Positions 53,753-62,007 of a stretch of 64,000 nucleotides of DNA are shown here, in pieces. Within the stretch, counting starts at the first letter, position 1; every line of letters starts with the position of its first letter. Source of the stretch: Candidatus Sphingomonas phytovorans (GTDB taxonomy: Bacteria; Pseudomonadota; Alphaproteobacteria; Sphingomonadales; Sphingomonadaceae); the NCBI GenBank assembly GCA_029202385.1, contig CP119314.1, forward strand, positions 126,501 through 190,500, in the 5' to 3' direction. The notes beneath the pieces are model-generated. The model had not been told where the DNA came from. It worked only from the letters and a program-made list of their open reading frames with translations, and searched no databases. Made by a program: the position numbers and the translations under genes.

Positions 53753-54835
53753 GTGAAAGCCGCAGTCCTTTTCGAACCGAAGACGCCACTCCGTATCGAG
53801 GAGATCACCGTCGCTAACCCCGGTCCGCGCGAAGTGCTGATCCGTACCGTCGCGGTCGGGGTGTGCCGGTCGGACCTGCATTTCGTCGACGGCGCCTATC
53901 CGCACCCGCTGCCGACCATCCCAGGCCATGAGGCCGCCGGTATCGTCGAGGCGGTCGGCAGTGACGTTTCGACGGTCAAGGTCGGCGACCATGTCGTGAC
54001 CTGCCTGTCGGTGTTCTGCGGGCATTGCGAGTTCTGCGTCACCGGACACATGTCATTGTGCGTCGATCCCAGCGTACGCCGCCCCAAGGGCGCGCCGCCG
54101 CGTCTGATGATGGGCGACCAGCCGATCGCCCAGATGCTCAACCTATCGGCCTATGCCGAGCAGATGCTGGTCCATGAGCATGCCTGTGTCGCGATCGATC
54201 GTGACATGCCGCTTGACCGTGCCGCGCTGATCGGCTGCGCGGTGACGACGGGCGCCGGCGCGGTGTTCAACACTTCCGACGTGACCCCGGGCGAGACAGT
54301 GTGCATCGTCGGCTGCGGCGGCATCGGCCTTGCCGCCGTCAATGCCGCGAAGATCGCCGGCGCCGGCAAGATCATCGCGCTCGATCCGGTGCCGGAGAAG
54401 CGCGCGCTGGCCGAGAAGCTCGGCGCGACTCATTCGATCGATGCGCTGGCCGATACGGCGGCGGATCAGGTCGTCGAGATCAGCAAGGGCGGCGTGCATC
54501 ACGCCATCGAGGCAGTGGGCCGGCCGCAATCGGCGGCGACGGCGGTGAAGGTCCTGCGCCGCGGCGGCACCGCGACGATCCTCGGCATGATGCCGCTGGC
54601 CGAGAAGGTCGGGCTCTCCGCGATGGACCTGCTCGCGGGCAAGAAGCTTCAGGGCGGATTGATGGGGTCGAACCGCTTTCCGGTCGATATCCCGCGCCTG
54701 GTCGATTTCTACATGCGCGGGCAACTCGACCTGGACACGATCATTGCCGATCGCCTGCCGCTGGAGAGGATCAACGATGCGTTCGACGACTTGCGGAAAG
54801 GCGATTCGACCCGGTCGGTGATCACCTTCGCATGA
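53753..54835 (+). CDS. Zinc-dependent alcohol dehydrogenase (MDR family)
   Basis: Medium-chain dehydrogenase of 360 aa from the GTG at 53753 (SD AAAGGAAG); an ATG two bases earlier is out of frame. Catalytic zinc ligands are in GVCRSDLHF and PGHEAAG. The structural zinc loop is SVFCGHCEFCVTGHMSLC, and the NAD fold is VCIVGCGGIGLAAVNAAK with an acidic residue in IIALDPV, so NAD is likely. It resembles class III/benzyl-alcohol type enzymes and would oxidise a primary alcohol to the aldehyde. It sits between the dehydrogenase and kinase genes and overlaps the kinase by 4 bp. Confidence 0.92.
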   Translation: MKAAVLFEPKTPLRIEEITVANPGPREVLIRTVAVGVCRSDLHFVDGAYPHPLPTIPGHEAAGIVEAVGSDVSTVKVGDHVVTCLSVFCGHCEFCVTGHMSLCVDPSVRRPKGAPPRLMMGDQPIAQMLNLSAYAEQMLVHEHACVAIDRDMPLDRAALIGCAVTTGAGAVFNTSDVTPGETVCIVGCGGIGLAAVNAAKIAGAGKIIALDPVPEKRALAEKLGATHSIDALADTAADQVVEISKGGVHHAIEAVGRPQSAATAVKVLRRGGTATILGMMPLAEKVGLSAMDLLAGKKLQGGLMGSNRFPVDIPRLVDFYMRGQLDLDTIIADRLPLERINDAFDDLRKGDSTRSVITFA

Positions 54836-55905
54836 CCGCGCGGGAAGACGCGAACGTGACGATGGTGGGGACCATCCCTGTCCCCCAGGACGACACGATC
54901 GATCCACGGGCGGTCGAACGCTGGATGGGGCGCAACACGCCGGGCTTTGCCGGCCCGGTTACCCTGTCCAAGTTCAAGGGCGGCCAGTCCAACCCGACCT
55001 ACCGTGTCGATACGCCCGGAAAATCCTATGTCCTGCGACGCCAGCCTTTCGGCAAATTGCTGCCCTCGGCTCATGCGGTCGACCGCGAATACCGGTTGAT
55101 CGCCGGGCTCCACCCGACCGGCTTTCCGGTGCCCGCGCCGTTCGGCCTGTGTCAGGATCCGGACGTGATCGGCTCGATGTTCTACATCATGGAACTGGTC
55201 GAGGGGCGCAACCTGTGGGACGGCTCGCTGCCGGGCATGGCACCGGAGGATCGGCGCGACATCTACAATGCGATGGTCGATACGCTCGCGGCGCTCCACA
55301 ACACGGACTATGTCGCGGCCGGCCTCGGCGACTATGGCAAGCCGGGCAATTATTTCGAACGTCAGGTCGCGCGCTGGACCAAGCAGTATCGCGCGTCCGA
55401 GACCGAGCACATGCCCGATGTCGAGGCGCTGATCGAGTGGCTGCCACGCACGCTTCCCGAGCAGACGCGTACCTCGATCGTGCACGGCGACTATCGCATC
55501 GACAACATGATCTTCGCCGGCGGCGAGGCCCGGGTGATCGCGGTGCTCGACTGGGAATTGTCGACGCTTGGCGATCCTCTCGCCGACTTCTCCTATTTCC
55601 TCATGAACTGGGTCACCCAGCCTGAGGGGCGCTCCGGCGTGATGGGGCTGGCCGGGCCGGAAACCGGCATCCCTACGATCGAAGACATCGTCGCACGCTA
55701 TTGCAGGGCGACGAAGCGCGACGGGGTGCCGCAGCTCGACTGGTATTTCGCCTACAACCTCTTCCGCCTGACCGGCATCGTCCAGGGCATCAAGAAGCGT
55801 ATCGTCGACGGCACCGCCTCAAGCGCCCAGGCGGCGAAAACGGCTGAGCGCGTGCCCGGACTTGCGGCGGCGGCATGGGGCTTTGCGCAAAAAGCGGGCG
55901 CCTAG
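54832..55905 (+). CDS. APH-type phosphotransferase, ACAD10/LvaA-like
   Basis: Kinase of 357 aa from the ATG at 54832 (ATGA overlap with the dehydrogenase before it). KFKGGQSNPTYRV is the nucleotide loop, YVLRRQPFGKLLPSAHAVDREYR contains the Lys/Glu region, HGDYRIDN (His218, Asp220, Asn225) is the catalytic loop, and LDWELSTLGDPLAD (Asp240) binds Mg. This set is typical of the kinase half of ACAD10/ACAD11 and of LvaA-like enzymes of hydroxy-acid breakdown, not of true antibiotic kinases. It would phosphorylate a 4- or 3-hydroxyacyl-CoA. Its position with an ACAD11-like gene supports this. Confidence 0.88.
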   Translation: MTAREDANVTMVGTIPVPQDDTIDPRAVERWMGRNTPGFAGPVTLSKFKGGQSNPTYRVDTPGKSYVLRRQPFGKLLPSAHAVDREYRLIAGLHPTGFPVPAPFGLCQDPDVIGSMFYIMELVEGRNLWDGSLPGMAPEDRRDIYNAMVDTLAALHNTDYVAAGLGDYGKPGNYFERQVARWTKQYRASETEHMPDVEALIEWLPRTLPEQTRTSIVHGDYRIDNMIFAGGEARVIAVLDWELSTLGDPLADFSYFLMNWVTQPEGRSGVMGLAGPETGIPTIEDIVARYCRATKRDGVPQLDWYFAYNLFRLTGIVQGIKKRIVDGTASSAQAAKTAERVPGLAAAAWGFAQKAGA

Positions 55906-55914
55906 GAGAGAGCG

Positions 55915-56679
55915 ATGTCGCAGTTCGACCTGACCGGAAAGGTCGCCATCATCACCGGCTCCTCAAAAGGGATCGGCAAGGCAAGCGCCTTCGAGCTGGC
56001 CGAACATGGCGCAAAGGTGGTCATCTCAAGCCGCAAGCAGGATGCCTGCGACGAGGTGGCGGCTGAAATCAACGCGAAATATGGCGACGGCTCGGCGATC
56101 GCGGTCGCCGCGAATATCTCCGACAAGGCGGGATTGCAGAACCTGGTCGACGAAACGCGACGCGCCTTCGGCCAGGTCGACGTGCTGGTCTGCAACGCCG
56201 CGTCCAACCCCTATTACGGCCCGCAGGGGGGTATCGCCGACGATCAGTTCCGCAAGATCCTCGACAACAACATCATCTCCAACCACTGGCTGGTCTCCAT
56301 GGTCGCGCCCGAGATGCGCGCGCGGAAGTCAGGATCGATCGTCATCATCTCCTCGATCGGCGGGTTGCGCGGGTCGCCGGTGATCGGTGCCTATTGCATC
56401 TCGAAGGCGGCCGACATGCAGCTTGCCCGCAACCTCGCGGTCGAGTTCGGGCCGGACAATGTCCGGGTGAATTGCATCGCCCCCGGCCTGATCAAGACCG
56501 ACTTCGCGCGCGCGTTGTGGGAAGACGAGAAGCTGGCCGAGCGCCGCAACGCCGCCACCCCGCTACGTCGCATCGGCAATCCCGAGGAGATCGCCGGCGG
56601 GGTCGTGTTCCTCGCCTCGGCCGCGAGCAGCTTCATGACCGGCCAGACGATCGTGATCGATGGTGGCGTGACGATCTAG
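55915..56679 (+). CDS. Short-chain dehydrogenase/reductase
   Basis: Classical SDR of 254 aa. TGSSKGIGKA (cofactor), NAASNP (NAG-like), and the catalytic Ser of IISSIGG with Y-CIS-K (GAYCISKAAD) are present, as is the C-terminal FMTGQTIVIDGG. Ser-Arg after beta-2 (ISSRKQD) favours NADP(H). It follows the kinase gene by 9 bp and is followed by another SDR at 10 bp. A 3-hydroxyacyl-CoA or secondary-alcohol substrate fits the cluster, but cannot be read out. Confidence 0.92.
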   Translation: MSQFDLTGKVAIITGSSKGIGKASAFELAEHGAKVVISSRKQDACDEVAAEINAKYGDGSAIAVAANISDKAGLQNLVDETRRAFGQVDVLVCNAASNPYYGPQGGIADDQFRKILDNNIISNHWLVSMVAPEMRARKSGSIVIISSIGGLRGSPVIGAYCISKAADMQLARNLAVEFGPDNVRVNCIAPGLIKTDFARALWEDEKLAERRNAATPLRRIGNPEEIAGGVVFLASAASSFMTGQTIVIDGGVTI

Positions 56680-56689
56680 GAGAAGAGAA

Positions 56690-57490
56690 ATGGCAAGGTT
56701 CACCGGCAAATCGATCATCGTCACGGGCGCGGGGTCGGGCATCGGCCGGGCCGCCTCGCTCCTCTTTGCCAGCGAAGGCGGGCAGGTGATCGCGGCTGAC
56801 AAGTCCGACGCGGTGTTCGAGACCGCCGACATGATCGACAAGGCGGGCGGCACCGGCCACGCCATCCAGATCGATGCGGGTAGCGAAGAGGATGTGATCC
56901 GCGCGGTCGCGGTCGCGTGCGAATATTATGGCGGGCTGGACGTGATGTTCGCCAATGCCGGCATCTCGGGCGGCATGGCCAATATCTTCGATACCGACGT
57001 GGCGCTGATCACCGAAGTTCTGCGCGTGAACCTGATCGGGCCCTATGTCGCGATCAAGCACGCAGCGCCCAGGATCGCCGAGCGTGGCGGCGGGGCGATC
57101 GTGCTGACCGCAAGCGTCGCCGGCATCCGCTCGGGGGCGGGCAGTCCCGCCTATTCGGCGTCGAAGGCCGGGGTGATCAACCTCGCGATGGTCTCCGCGC
57201 AACAGCTTTCCGGATCGAACGTCCGGGTCAACGCCATCTGCCCCGGCCTTACCGAGACCGGCATGACCAAGCCCACGTTCGATTATGCCCGTGAGGCCGG
57301 CAAGCTCGACCGCGTGGGGCGCCTGAACCCGCTTCGCCGTGGCGCGCAGCCTGAAGAACTGGCCAAGGTCGCTGCCTTCCTCGCCTCTGATGACGCAAGC
57401 TATGTCAACGGTCAGGCGATCGCGGTGGATGGCGGGCTGTCGTCGAGCCATCCGGTGATTCGCCAGGAATATGGCAAGACGGCAGTCTAG
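56690..57490 (+). CDS. Short-chain dehydrogenase/reductase
   Basis: Second SDR of the run, 266 aa. TGAGSGIGRA, DVMFANAGISGG, TASVAGIRSGAGSPAYSASKAG with the catalytic Tyr and Lys, and VNGQAIAVDGGLSSSHP. Asp after beta-2 (IAADKSDAV) points to NAD(H). It is only distantly similar to the gene before it, so this is not a recent duplication. It is the last gene of the five-gene + strand run; a divergent regulator pair follows, with the XRE gene converging on it. Confidence 0.92.
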   Translation: MARFTGKSIIVTGAGSGIGRAASLLFASEGGQVIAADKSDAVFETADMIDKAGGTGHAIQIDAGSEEDVIRAVAVACEYYGGLDVMFANAGISGGMANIFDTDVALITEVLRVNLIGPYVAIKHAAPRIAERGGGAIVLTASVAGIRSGAGSPAYSASKAGVINLAMVSAQQLSGSNVRVNAICPGLTETGMTKPTFDYAREAGKLDRVGRLNPLRRGAQPEELAKVAAFLASDDASYVNGQAIAVDGGLSSSHPVIRQEYGKTAV

Positions 57491-57512
57491 ACGGAGACAT
57501 CGCTCCGGTGGT

Positions 57513-57929
57513 TCAGCCGTCGCCTTCGCCTCTGAAATCCCGGCGCGAATCGTGGAGCGTGCGCGACGGGCGTTCTACCTGCGCCGGGTCCGCGTCCTGA
57601 ACCGCTCCCGTGAGGATCGCCAGCATCATGACGATGGCATCCCGCTCCCGCGTGTCGAGCTTATCGAACATGTCGACCAGCTGGCGTTCCTCGCCCTCCC
57701 GGCTGCCATCCCCGCGCCGGCCCGTAAGGACATATCCTATGTCGACGCTATGGCCGGCCAGTCGATACAGATATTCGACGGTCGGTGCTGTCTTGCCGGT
57801 CTCGTAGGAAACCTGACTATTCTTCTTCACGCCTCCCAGAACCGCAAACTCCTGCTGGTTGGAACCAGTAAGAATCCGCGCTTCGCGCAGCCGTTCGCCA
57901 AACCGGCGAAGTTGTTCGTCGCCCTTCAT
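57513..57929 (-). CDS. XRE-type helix-turn-helix regulator
   Basis: Protein of 138 aa. The N-terminal HTH covers about residues 8-70: FGERLREARILTGSNQQEFAVLGGVKKNSQVSYETGKTAPTVEYLYRL. The alternative HTH wording (GGVKKNSQVSYE) is typical of small alphaproteobacterial XRE proteins in phage or mobile regions. The C-terminal half (TRERDAIVMMLAILTG) is probably a dimer helix. It is divergent from a Ner-like gene, with two 10-bp palindromic sites between them, like a small CI/Cro-type switch. Confidence 0.85.
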   Translation of the reverse strand: MKGDEQLRRFGERLREARILTGSNQQEFAVLGGVKKNSQVSYETGKTAPTVEYLYRLAGHSVDIGYVLTGRRGDGSREGEERQLVDMFDKLDTRERDAIVMMLAILTGAVQDADPAQVERPSRTLHDSRRDFRGEGDG

Positions 57930-57945
57930 GATGTCTTGCTAGGCA

Positions 57946-57974
57946 CGAAATTTCGGTATAAGTTCGAAATATCG
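57946..57974. promoter_or_regulatory. Paired operator-like sites between divergent regulators
   Basis: CGAAATTTCG (57946-57955, perfect palindrome) and CGAAATATCG (57965-57974, one mismatch to it) have centres 19 bp apart, about two helix turns. They lie 17 bp from the XRE start and 25 bp from the Ner-like start, as expected for an operator pair that serves both promoters. Confidence 0.55.
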
Positions 57975-57998
57975 TCCCATAATTGGCGGCATGGTGTG

Positions 57999-58256
57999 AT
58001 GTTGTTTGCAGGAATGCACAAGGAAGACGTCAAGGCCGTGCTGCGAAAGAGGTTCGGGTCCGTCGCCGCATTCGAGCGGGCGCATTCGCTTGCCGCCCAG
58101 TCAGTGTCCGAAATCTTTCGGGGAAGGCCGAGCAAGCGCACGAGCGATGCCGTCGAGCGGGTGCTGCGCGAGGAAGTGGGGGTGGCCGAATCCATAACTT
58201 CGGTTGATACCGGCGCACCGCCGGCATTTCATCGTCTAAATGTCGAGAACCGCTAG
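57999..58256 (+). CDS. Ner/Nlp-like HTH DNA-binding protein
   Basis: Small basic protein of 85 aa (start ATG 57999; ATG 58014, giving MHKEDVKAVL, is as likely). HKEDVKAVLRKRFGSVAAFERAHSLAAQSVSEIFRGRPSKRTSDAVERVL matches the Ner/Nlp winged-HTH family, known from Mu-like phages and as chromosomal transcription factors (SfsB-like). It is divergent from the XRE gene. The next small gene starts 2 bp after its stop. This may be a remnant of a phage or a domesticated switch. Confidence 0.75.
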   Translation: MLFAGMHKEDVKAVLRKRFGSVAAFERAHSLAAQSVSEIFRGRPSKRTSDAVERVLREEVGVAESITSVDTGAPPAFHRLNVENR

Positions 58257-58258
58257 GC

Positions 58259-58558
58259 ATGGTGATACTTCACGAAAACGACCCGAATGACGGCCCGCTC
58301 AGCGCCGATGAAAAAGGGATGTTGCGCGCACTGCATCGCGGCTGGCGATTCAGCGTCGATACGCACGGCGAACGCGCACTCGTCCGTCGCGGGCTGGTCA
58401 CCCTGGGCGACTGGTCGCTTGGTATGATCGTGTTTCACGATATGCCCTTTCTGACCGAGCATGGCGCAAGGATCGCCGCGCGGCTGGTCGCGGAAGAGAT
58501 GGGTGAGCGTCGTCGCTTCCCGCGTGGATTTGCCGTCATCCAAGGCGGGTTGGCCTGA
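58259..58558 (+). CDS. Small hypothetical protein
   Basis: Frame of 99 aa starting 2 bp after the Ner-like gene, so probably co-transcribed. It reads ADEKGMLRALHRGWRFSVD, GLVTLGDWSLGMIVFHDMPFLTEHGARIAARLVAEEMG; mixed alpha/beta, no membrane or secretion signal. The composition is that of a normal coding sequence. I recognise no family. By position it could belong to the XRE/Ner unit. The 114 bp after it hold nothing visible. Confidence 0.6.
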   Translation: MVILHENDPNDGPLSADEKGMLRALHRGWRFSVDTHGERALVRRGLVTLGDWSLGMIVFHDMPFLTEHGARIAARLVAEEMGERRRFPRGFAVIQGGLA

Positions 58559-58672
58559 TAGGCCCGAACGATCGACAGCTTCGGCGCGGGCTACGGCGTT
58601 GAAGTACGCGGGTTCTATCGGCCCGTCGAATGCGCTGGGCGAACCTGACTGAAGTGTTCCTCTAAAGGCCGA

Positions 58673-59563
58673 TTACTCGCGCAGCCGCATCAGTCCTTCC
58701 TGCGCCACGCTGGCCACCAGCCTGCCGTCGCGACTGTAGATCCTGCCGCGGTTGAAGCCGCGGGCATGGCCGGCCCAGGGGCTGTCGCAGGAATAGAGCA
58801 ACCAGTCGTCGGCACGGAATTCCTCGTGCAGCCACAGCGCATGGTCGAGGCTGGCGGTCTGCACATTGTGCGTCATCCAGTTGATGCCGTGCGCCAGCAT
58901 CGACGTGCCGAGCAGCGACATGTCCGACGCATAGGCCAGGATCGCGCGGTGCATGGCGGCATCGTCGCCGATCGGGGCGACCAGACGGAACCAGCTGTCC
59001 TGCTTCGGCTCCTGTTTGACCGGCCTGAACCAGCTTCGCGGATGAACCGGGCGGATCTCGATCGGCCGCGACCGAAGCATGTGCCGCCGGAACTTCTCCG
59101 GGATATCGTCGATCATCTCGCGGCGGAGCTCGATATCGGATTTCAGTTCGTCCGGCCCCGGCACATCGGGCATTTTGTGCTGATGGTGCAGCCCTTCCTC
59201 GGGAATCTGGAAGCTCGCCGCCATATTGAGGATCGGCTGGCCCTGCTGCATCGCGATTACGCGCCGAGTCGCGAAGCTGCGGCCTTCGAAATCGCGCACC
59301 ACGCGGAAGATGATCGGGAAATCTTCGTTCCCCGGCCGCATGAAATAGGCGTGGAGCGAGTGCGCGATCTTGGGCGCGTCGGTCGATCGCTGCGCTGCCT
59401 GCAGCGCCTGGGCGATCACCTGTCCCCCGAACACGCGGCCTACGCCGCCCGGCTGACGCTTGCCGCGATAGAGATCGGTATCGATCTCCTCGATTTCGAG
59501 GAGATCGACCAGGCCCTGGGCGAGCGCTTCGGGCGGCATATCGGGTGGCGTGTTGAGGTCCAT
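58673..59563 (-). CDS. tesB: Acyl-CoA thioesterase II
   Basis: TesB-type double hot-dog thioesterase of 296 aa. GGQVIAQALQAAQRS, HSLHAYFMRPGN, MLAHGINWMTHNVQTASLDHALWLHEEF (with the catalytic Asp of SLDHA), and GFNRGRIYSRDGRLVASVAQEGLMR match the family from end to end. It hydrolyses medium- and long-chain acyl-CoA and helps to free CoA in beta-oxidation. It shares one base with the preceding acyl-CoA dehydrogenase (stop/start), so both are translated together on the minus strand. Confidence 0.94.
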   Translation of the reverse strand: MDLNTPPDMPPEALAQGLVDLLEIEEIDTDLYRGKRQPGGVGRVFGGQVIAQALQAAQRSTDAPKIAHSLHAYFMRPGNEDFPIIFRVVRDFEGRSFATRRVIAMQQGQPILNMAASFQIPEEGLHHQHKMPDVPGPDELKSDIELRREMIDDIPEKFRRHMLRSRPIEIRPVHPRSWFRPVKQEPKQDSWFRLVAPIGDDAAMHRAILAYASDMSLLGTSMLAHGINWMTHNVQTASLDHALWLHEEFRADDWLLYSCDSPWAGHARGFNRGRIYSRDGRLVASVAQEGLMRLRE

Positions 59564-60690
59564 CAGTAACCCGCCGCTCGTGCGAGCTTGTCGGCATGGA
59601 AATTTGCATCGCCGAACATCTCGGCCAGGACGCGCGCCCGCTTCATGTAGAAGCCGATATCATATTCGTCGGTCATGCCGATGCCTCCATGCATCTGCAC
59701 GCCCTCCTGCACGCTGAGCGTCGTGGCGAGCGCGGTCATCGCCTTCGCGACCGACACGGCTGGATCCGCCTTTTCGTCCGATGCATCGAGCAACTGTTGA
59801 GCCTTGAGCACCGCGGCGCGGGCAACCTCCATCTCCGAATAGAGATGGGCGGCGCGATGCTGCAGTGCCTGGAAGCTGCCGATCGTCACGCCGAACTGCT
59901 TGCGCTCCTTGAGATAGGACACGGTCATGTCCATCGCCCCGCCGCCGACGCCGAGTAGTTCGGCCGAGGCACCGGTGCGCCCGGCGGCAAGCAGCCGCCC
60001 GAGCGGATCGCGGCCGGCATCGACCTCGCCGATCACCGCATCAGCGGTCAGTTCGACATTGTCGAACTCGAGACGCGCAGCGATGCTCGAATCGGCGAGC
60101 CGTTCGGCCTCGGCGGTCAGTCCGGCCGCGCCCTTCTCGACCGCGAACAGGGTGATGCCGTTTGAATCGTCGGCCGAACCGGCAGTACGCGCGGCGACGA
60201 TGATCAGGTCGGCCACGTGACCATGAGTGACGAACTGCTTCTTGCCGGACAGGCGGAAGCCATTGCCCGATCGCTCGGCTTTTAGTGCGACGCTGTCGCG
60301 ATGCTTCGCGCTCTCGTCGAGCGCCAGCGCGGCCACGGTCTCGCCGGCCAGGATGCCGGGATACCAGCGGTTCGCCTGGGCGCTGCCCTTCAACGCTTCG
60401 ACCGCCGCGACGGCGGTGGTCAGAAAAGGGGAGGGAGAAAGGTTGCGACCGATCTCCTCAAGCACGATTCCGGCATCGACATGGCCGAGCCCAAGCCCGC
60501 CCGCGTCCTCGCCGATCAGGATGCCGGTGAAGCCCATCTCGGCAAAGCTCTTCCACAGGTCGCGCGAAAAACCCGCCGCATCCTTGTCGTCGCGCAGCCT
60601 GCGCATGTGTGAGACGGGCGCATGCTCGGCAACGAAATCGCGAGCGGTATCGCGGAGCATCGTCTGTTCGTCGTTCAGATAGAGAGGCAT
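59563..60690 (-). CDS. Acyl-CoA dehydrogenase
   Basis: Acyl-CoA dehydrogenase of 375 aa. It begins YLNDEQTMLRDTARDFVAEHAP, has FRLSGKKQFVTHGHVADLIIV in the middle domain, and ends with VQEGVQMHGGIGMTDEYDIGFYMKRARV. Overall wording is that of the FadE-like enzymes found in sterol/isoprenoid clusters (often acting as two-gene heteromers). The usual Glu in the C-terminal position is not obvious, which fits such heteromer subunits. The gene before it on the minus strand is another acyl-CoA dehydrogenase, separated by a repeat element, so the two could be partners. Confidence 0.9.
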   Translation of the reverse strand: MPLYLNDEQTMLRDTARDFVAEHAPVSHMRRLRDDKDAAGFSRDLWKSFAEMGFTGILIGEDAGGLGLGHVDAGIVLEEIGRNLSPSPFLTTAVAAVEALKGSAQANRWYPGILAGETVAALALDESAKHRDSVALKAERSGNGFRLSGKKQFVTHGHVADLIIVAARTAGSADDSNGITLFAVEKGAAGLTAEAERLADSSIAARLEFDNVELTADAVIGEVDAGRDPLGRLLAAGRTGASAELLGVGGGAMDMTVSYLKERKQFGVTIGSFQALQHRAAHLYSEMEVARAAVLKAQQLLDASDEKADPAVSVAKAMTALATTLSVQEGVQMHGGIGMTDEYDIGFYMKRARVLAEMFGDANFHADKLARAAGY

Positions 60691-60698
60691 TCAAAATC

Positions 60699-60812
60699 TC
60701 CCTCTCCCCTGTGGGGAGAGGACCGGGGAGAGGGGCAGTCTCTCGCGTCCGGCCCGATTGGTAAACTGTCTAGACTGCCCCTTTCCCGACCCTCTTCCCA
60801 CAAGGGAAAGGG
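60699..60812. repeat. Palindromic intergenic repeat, family C
   Basis: CCCTCTCCCCTGTGGGGAGAGG...GGGGCAGTCT (60700-60741) is inverted as AGACTGCCCCTTTCCCGACC...CAAGGGAAAGGG (60772-60812). It fills the gap between two acyl-CoA dehydrogenase genes. The sequence has no link to families A and B. Confidence 0.75.
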
Positions 60813-60819
60813 CTATCGA

Positions 60820-62007
60820 TCAATTGCTCGGCAGATCGAGGATTCGCTTGGCGATGATGTTGAGCTGCACCTCGCTGGTGCCGCCTTCGATCGAGTTCGC
60901 CTTGGTCCGAAGCCACGCCCGCGGCCCCGCGCCGCCGGAGGAGCGCTCGCTTTCCCATTCGAGCGCGTCCGATCCGCCCGCCGCCATCATCAACTCGTGC
61001 CGGTTCTTGTTCAGTTCGGTGCCGTAATATTTCATCATGCTCGGCTGGGCAGGATGCGCGCGACCCGCCTTCAGTTCGTCGATGAACCGCTCGGACATCA
61101 TCCCGAACGCCCTGGACCGTACCTCGAACAGCGCAATGCTCGCTCGCAGCAACGGATCGGCAAGCCGGCCGTCATGATCCAGTCCGATCGTCGCGATCGC
61201 CCCATCGACCAGCGGATTGCCGCCCGCCGCGCCGAGCCCCATGCCGGAGATCATCTCGCGCTCATGCCCGAGCAGATATTTGGCGACGTCCCACCCCTTG
61301 TTCTCGTCATGCACGCGCTGCGACTTCGGCACCTTCACATTGTCGAAAAACGTCTCGCAGAACGGCGAATTGCCGGAGATCAGCAGGATCGGCTTGGTCG
61401 AAACGCCCTCGCTTGCCATGTCGAACAGCACGAAGCTGATGCCGCCCTGCTTGGTCGTCTTGTCGGTGCGGACCAGGCAGAAGATCCAGTCGGCCTTGTC
61501 GGCATAGCTGGTCCATACTTTCTGCCCATTGACGAGATAATGGTCGCCCTTGTCCTCAGCCGAAGTAGCGAGCGAAGCCAGGTCGGAGCCGGCATTCGGC
61601 TCCGAATAGCCCTGGCACCAGCGGATCTCGCCGCGCGCGATCTTGGGGAGATAGTCGAGCTTCTGCTCCTCGGTGCCGTATTTGAGAAGCGCCGGGCCCA
61701 ACATCGAAATGCCGAAGCTGTTGAGCGGATTGCGTGCCCGGATCTTCGCCATTTCCTCACGCAGGGTTTTGGTCTCCGCCGGGCTCAGCCCGCCGCCGCC
61801 ATAGGCCTTGGGCCAGTCGGGCACGGTCCAGCCACGGGCACCCATCCGGTCCATCCAGGCCTTTTGGGCCGGCGACAGCATGCTCTGGTCGCGGCCGCCC
61901 CACACGGCGTCCTTCTCCGACCGGATCGGCTCGCGCATCTCGGCGGGGCAATTCTCTTCCAGCCAGGCACGCGTCTCGGCGCGGAAGTTTTCGAGGTCGG
62001 TCATCAT
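60820..62007 (-). CDS. Acyl-CoA dehydrogenase
   Basis: Acyl-CoA dehydrogenase of 395 aa. It starts [15 protein letters not shown], has [34 protein letters not shown] (flavin), [25 protein letters not shown], and ends [27 protein letters not shown]. The EGGTSEVQ stretch carries the C-terminal Glu region (Glu-Gly-Gly-Thr) of FadE-type enzymes. This type is frequent in cholesterol/terpenoid and long-chain acyl breakdown. Its start overlaps the amidase stop by 4 bp (62004-62007). Confidence 0.92.
   Translation of the reverse strand: MMTDLENFRAETRAWLEENCPAEMREPIRSEKDAVWGGRDQSMLSPAQKAWMDRMGARGWTVPDWPKAYGGGGLSPAETKTLREEMAKIRARNPLNSFGISMLGPALLKYGTEEQKLDYLPKIARGEIRWCQGYSEPNAGSDLASLATSAEDKGDHYLVNGQKVWTSYADKADWIFCLVRTDKTTKQGGISFVLFDMASEGVSTKPILLISGNSPFCETFFDNVKVPKSQRVHDENKGWDVAKYLLGHEREMISGMGLGAAGGNPLVDGAIATIGLDHDGRLADPLLRASIALFEVRSRAFGMMSERFIDELKAGRAHPAQPSMMKYYGTELNKNRHELMMAAGGSDALEWESERSSGGAGPRAWLRTKANSIEGGTSEVQLNIIAKRILDLPSN

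Noticed and set aside
52234..53808. Long minus-strand frame that extends the TetR gene to 939 aa
   Set aside because: The extra about 525 codons are antisense to the ACAD11-like gene and have shadow-like composition. The TetR fold begins right after the ATG at 52233.
54832..55905. Aminoglycoside-resistance kinase
   Set aside because: It has the APH fold motifs, but its wording and neighbours match the ACAD10/LvaA-type kinases of acyl-CoA breakdown.
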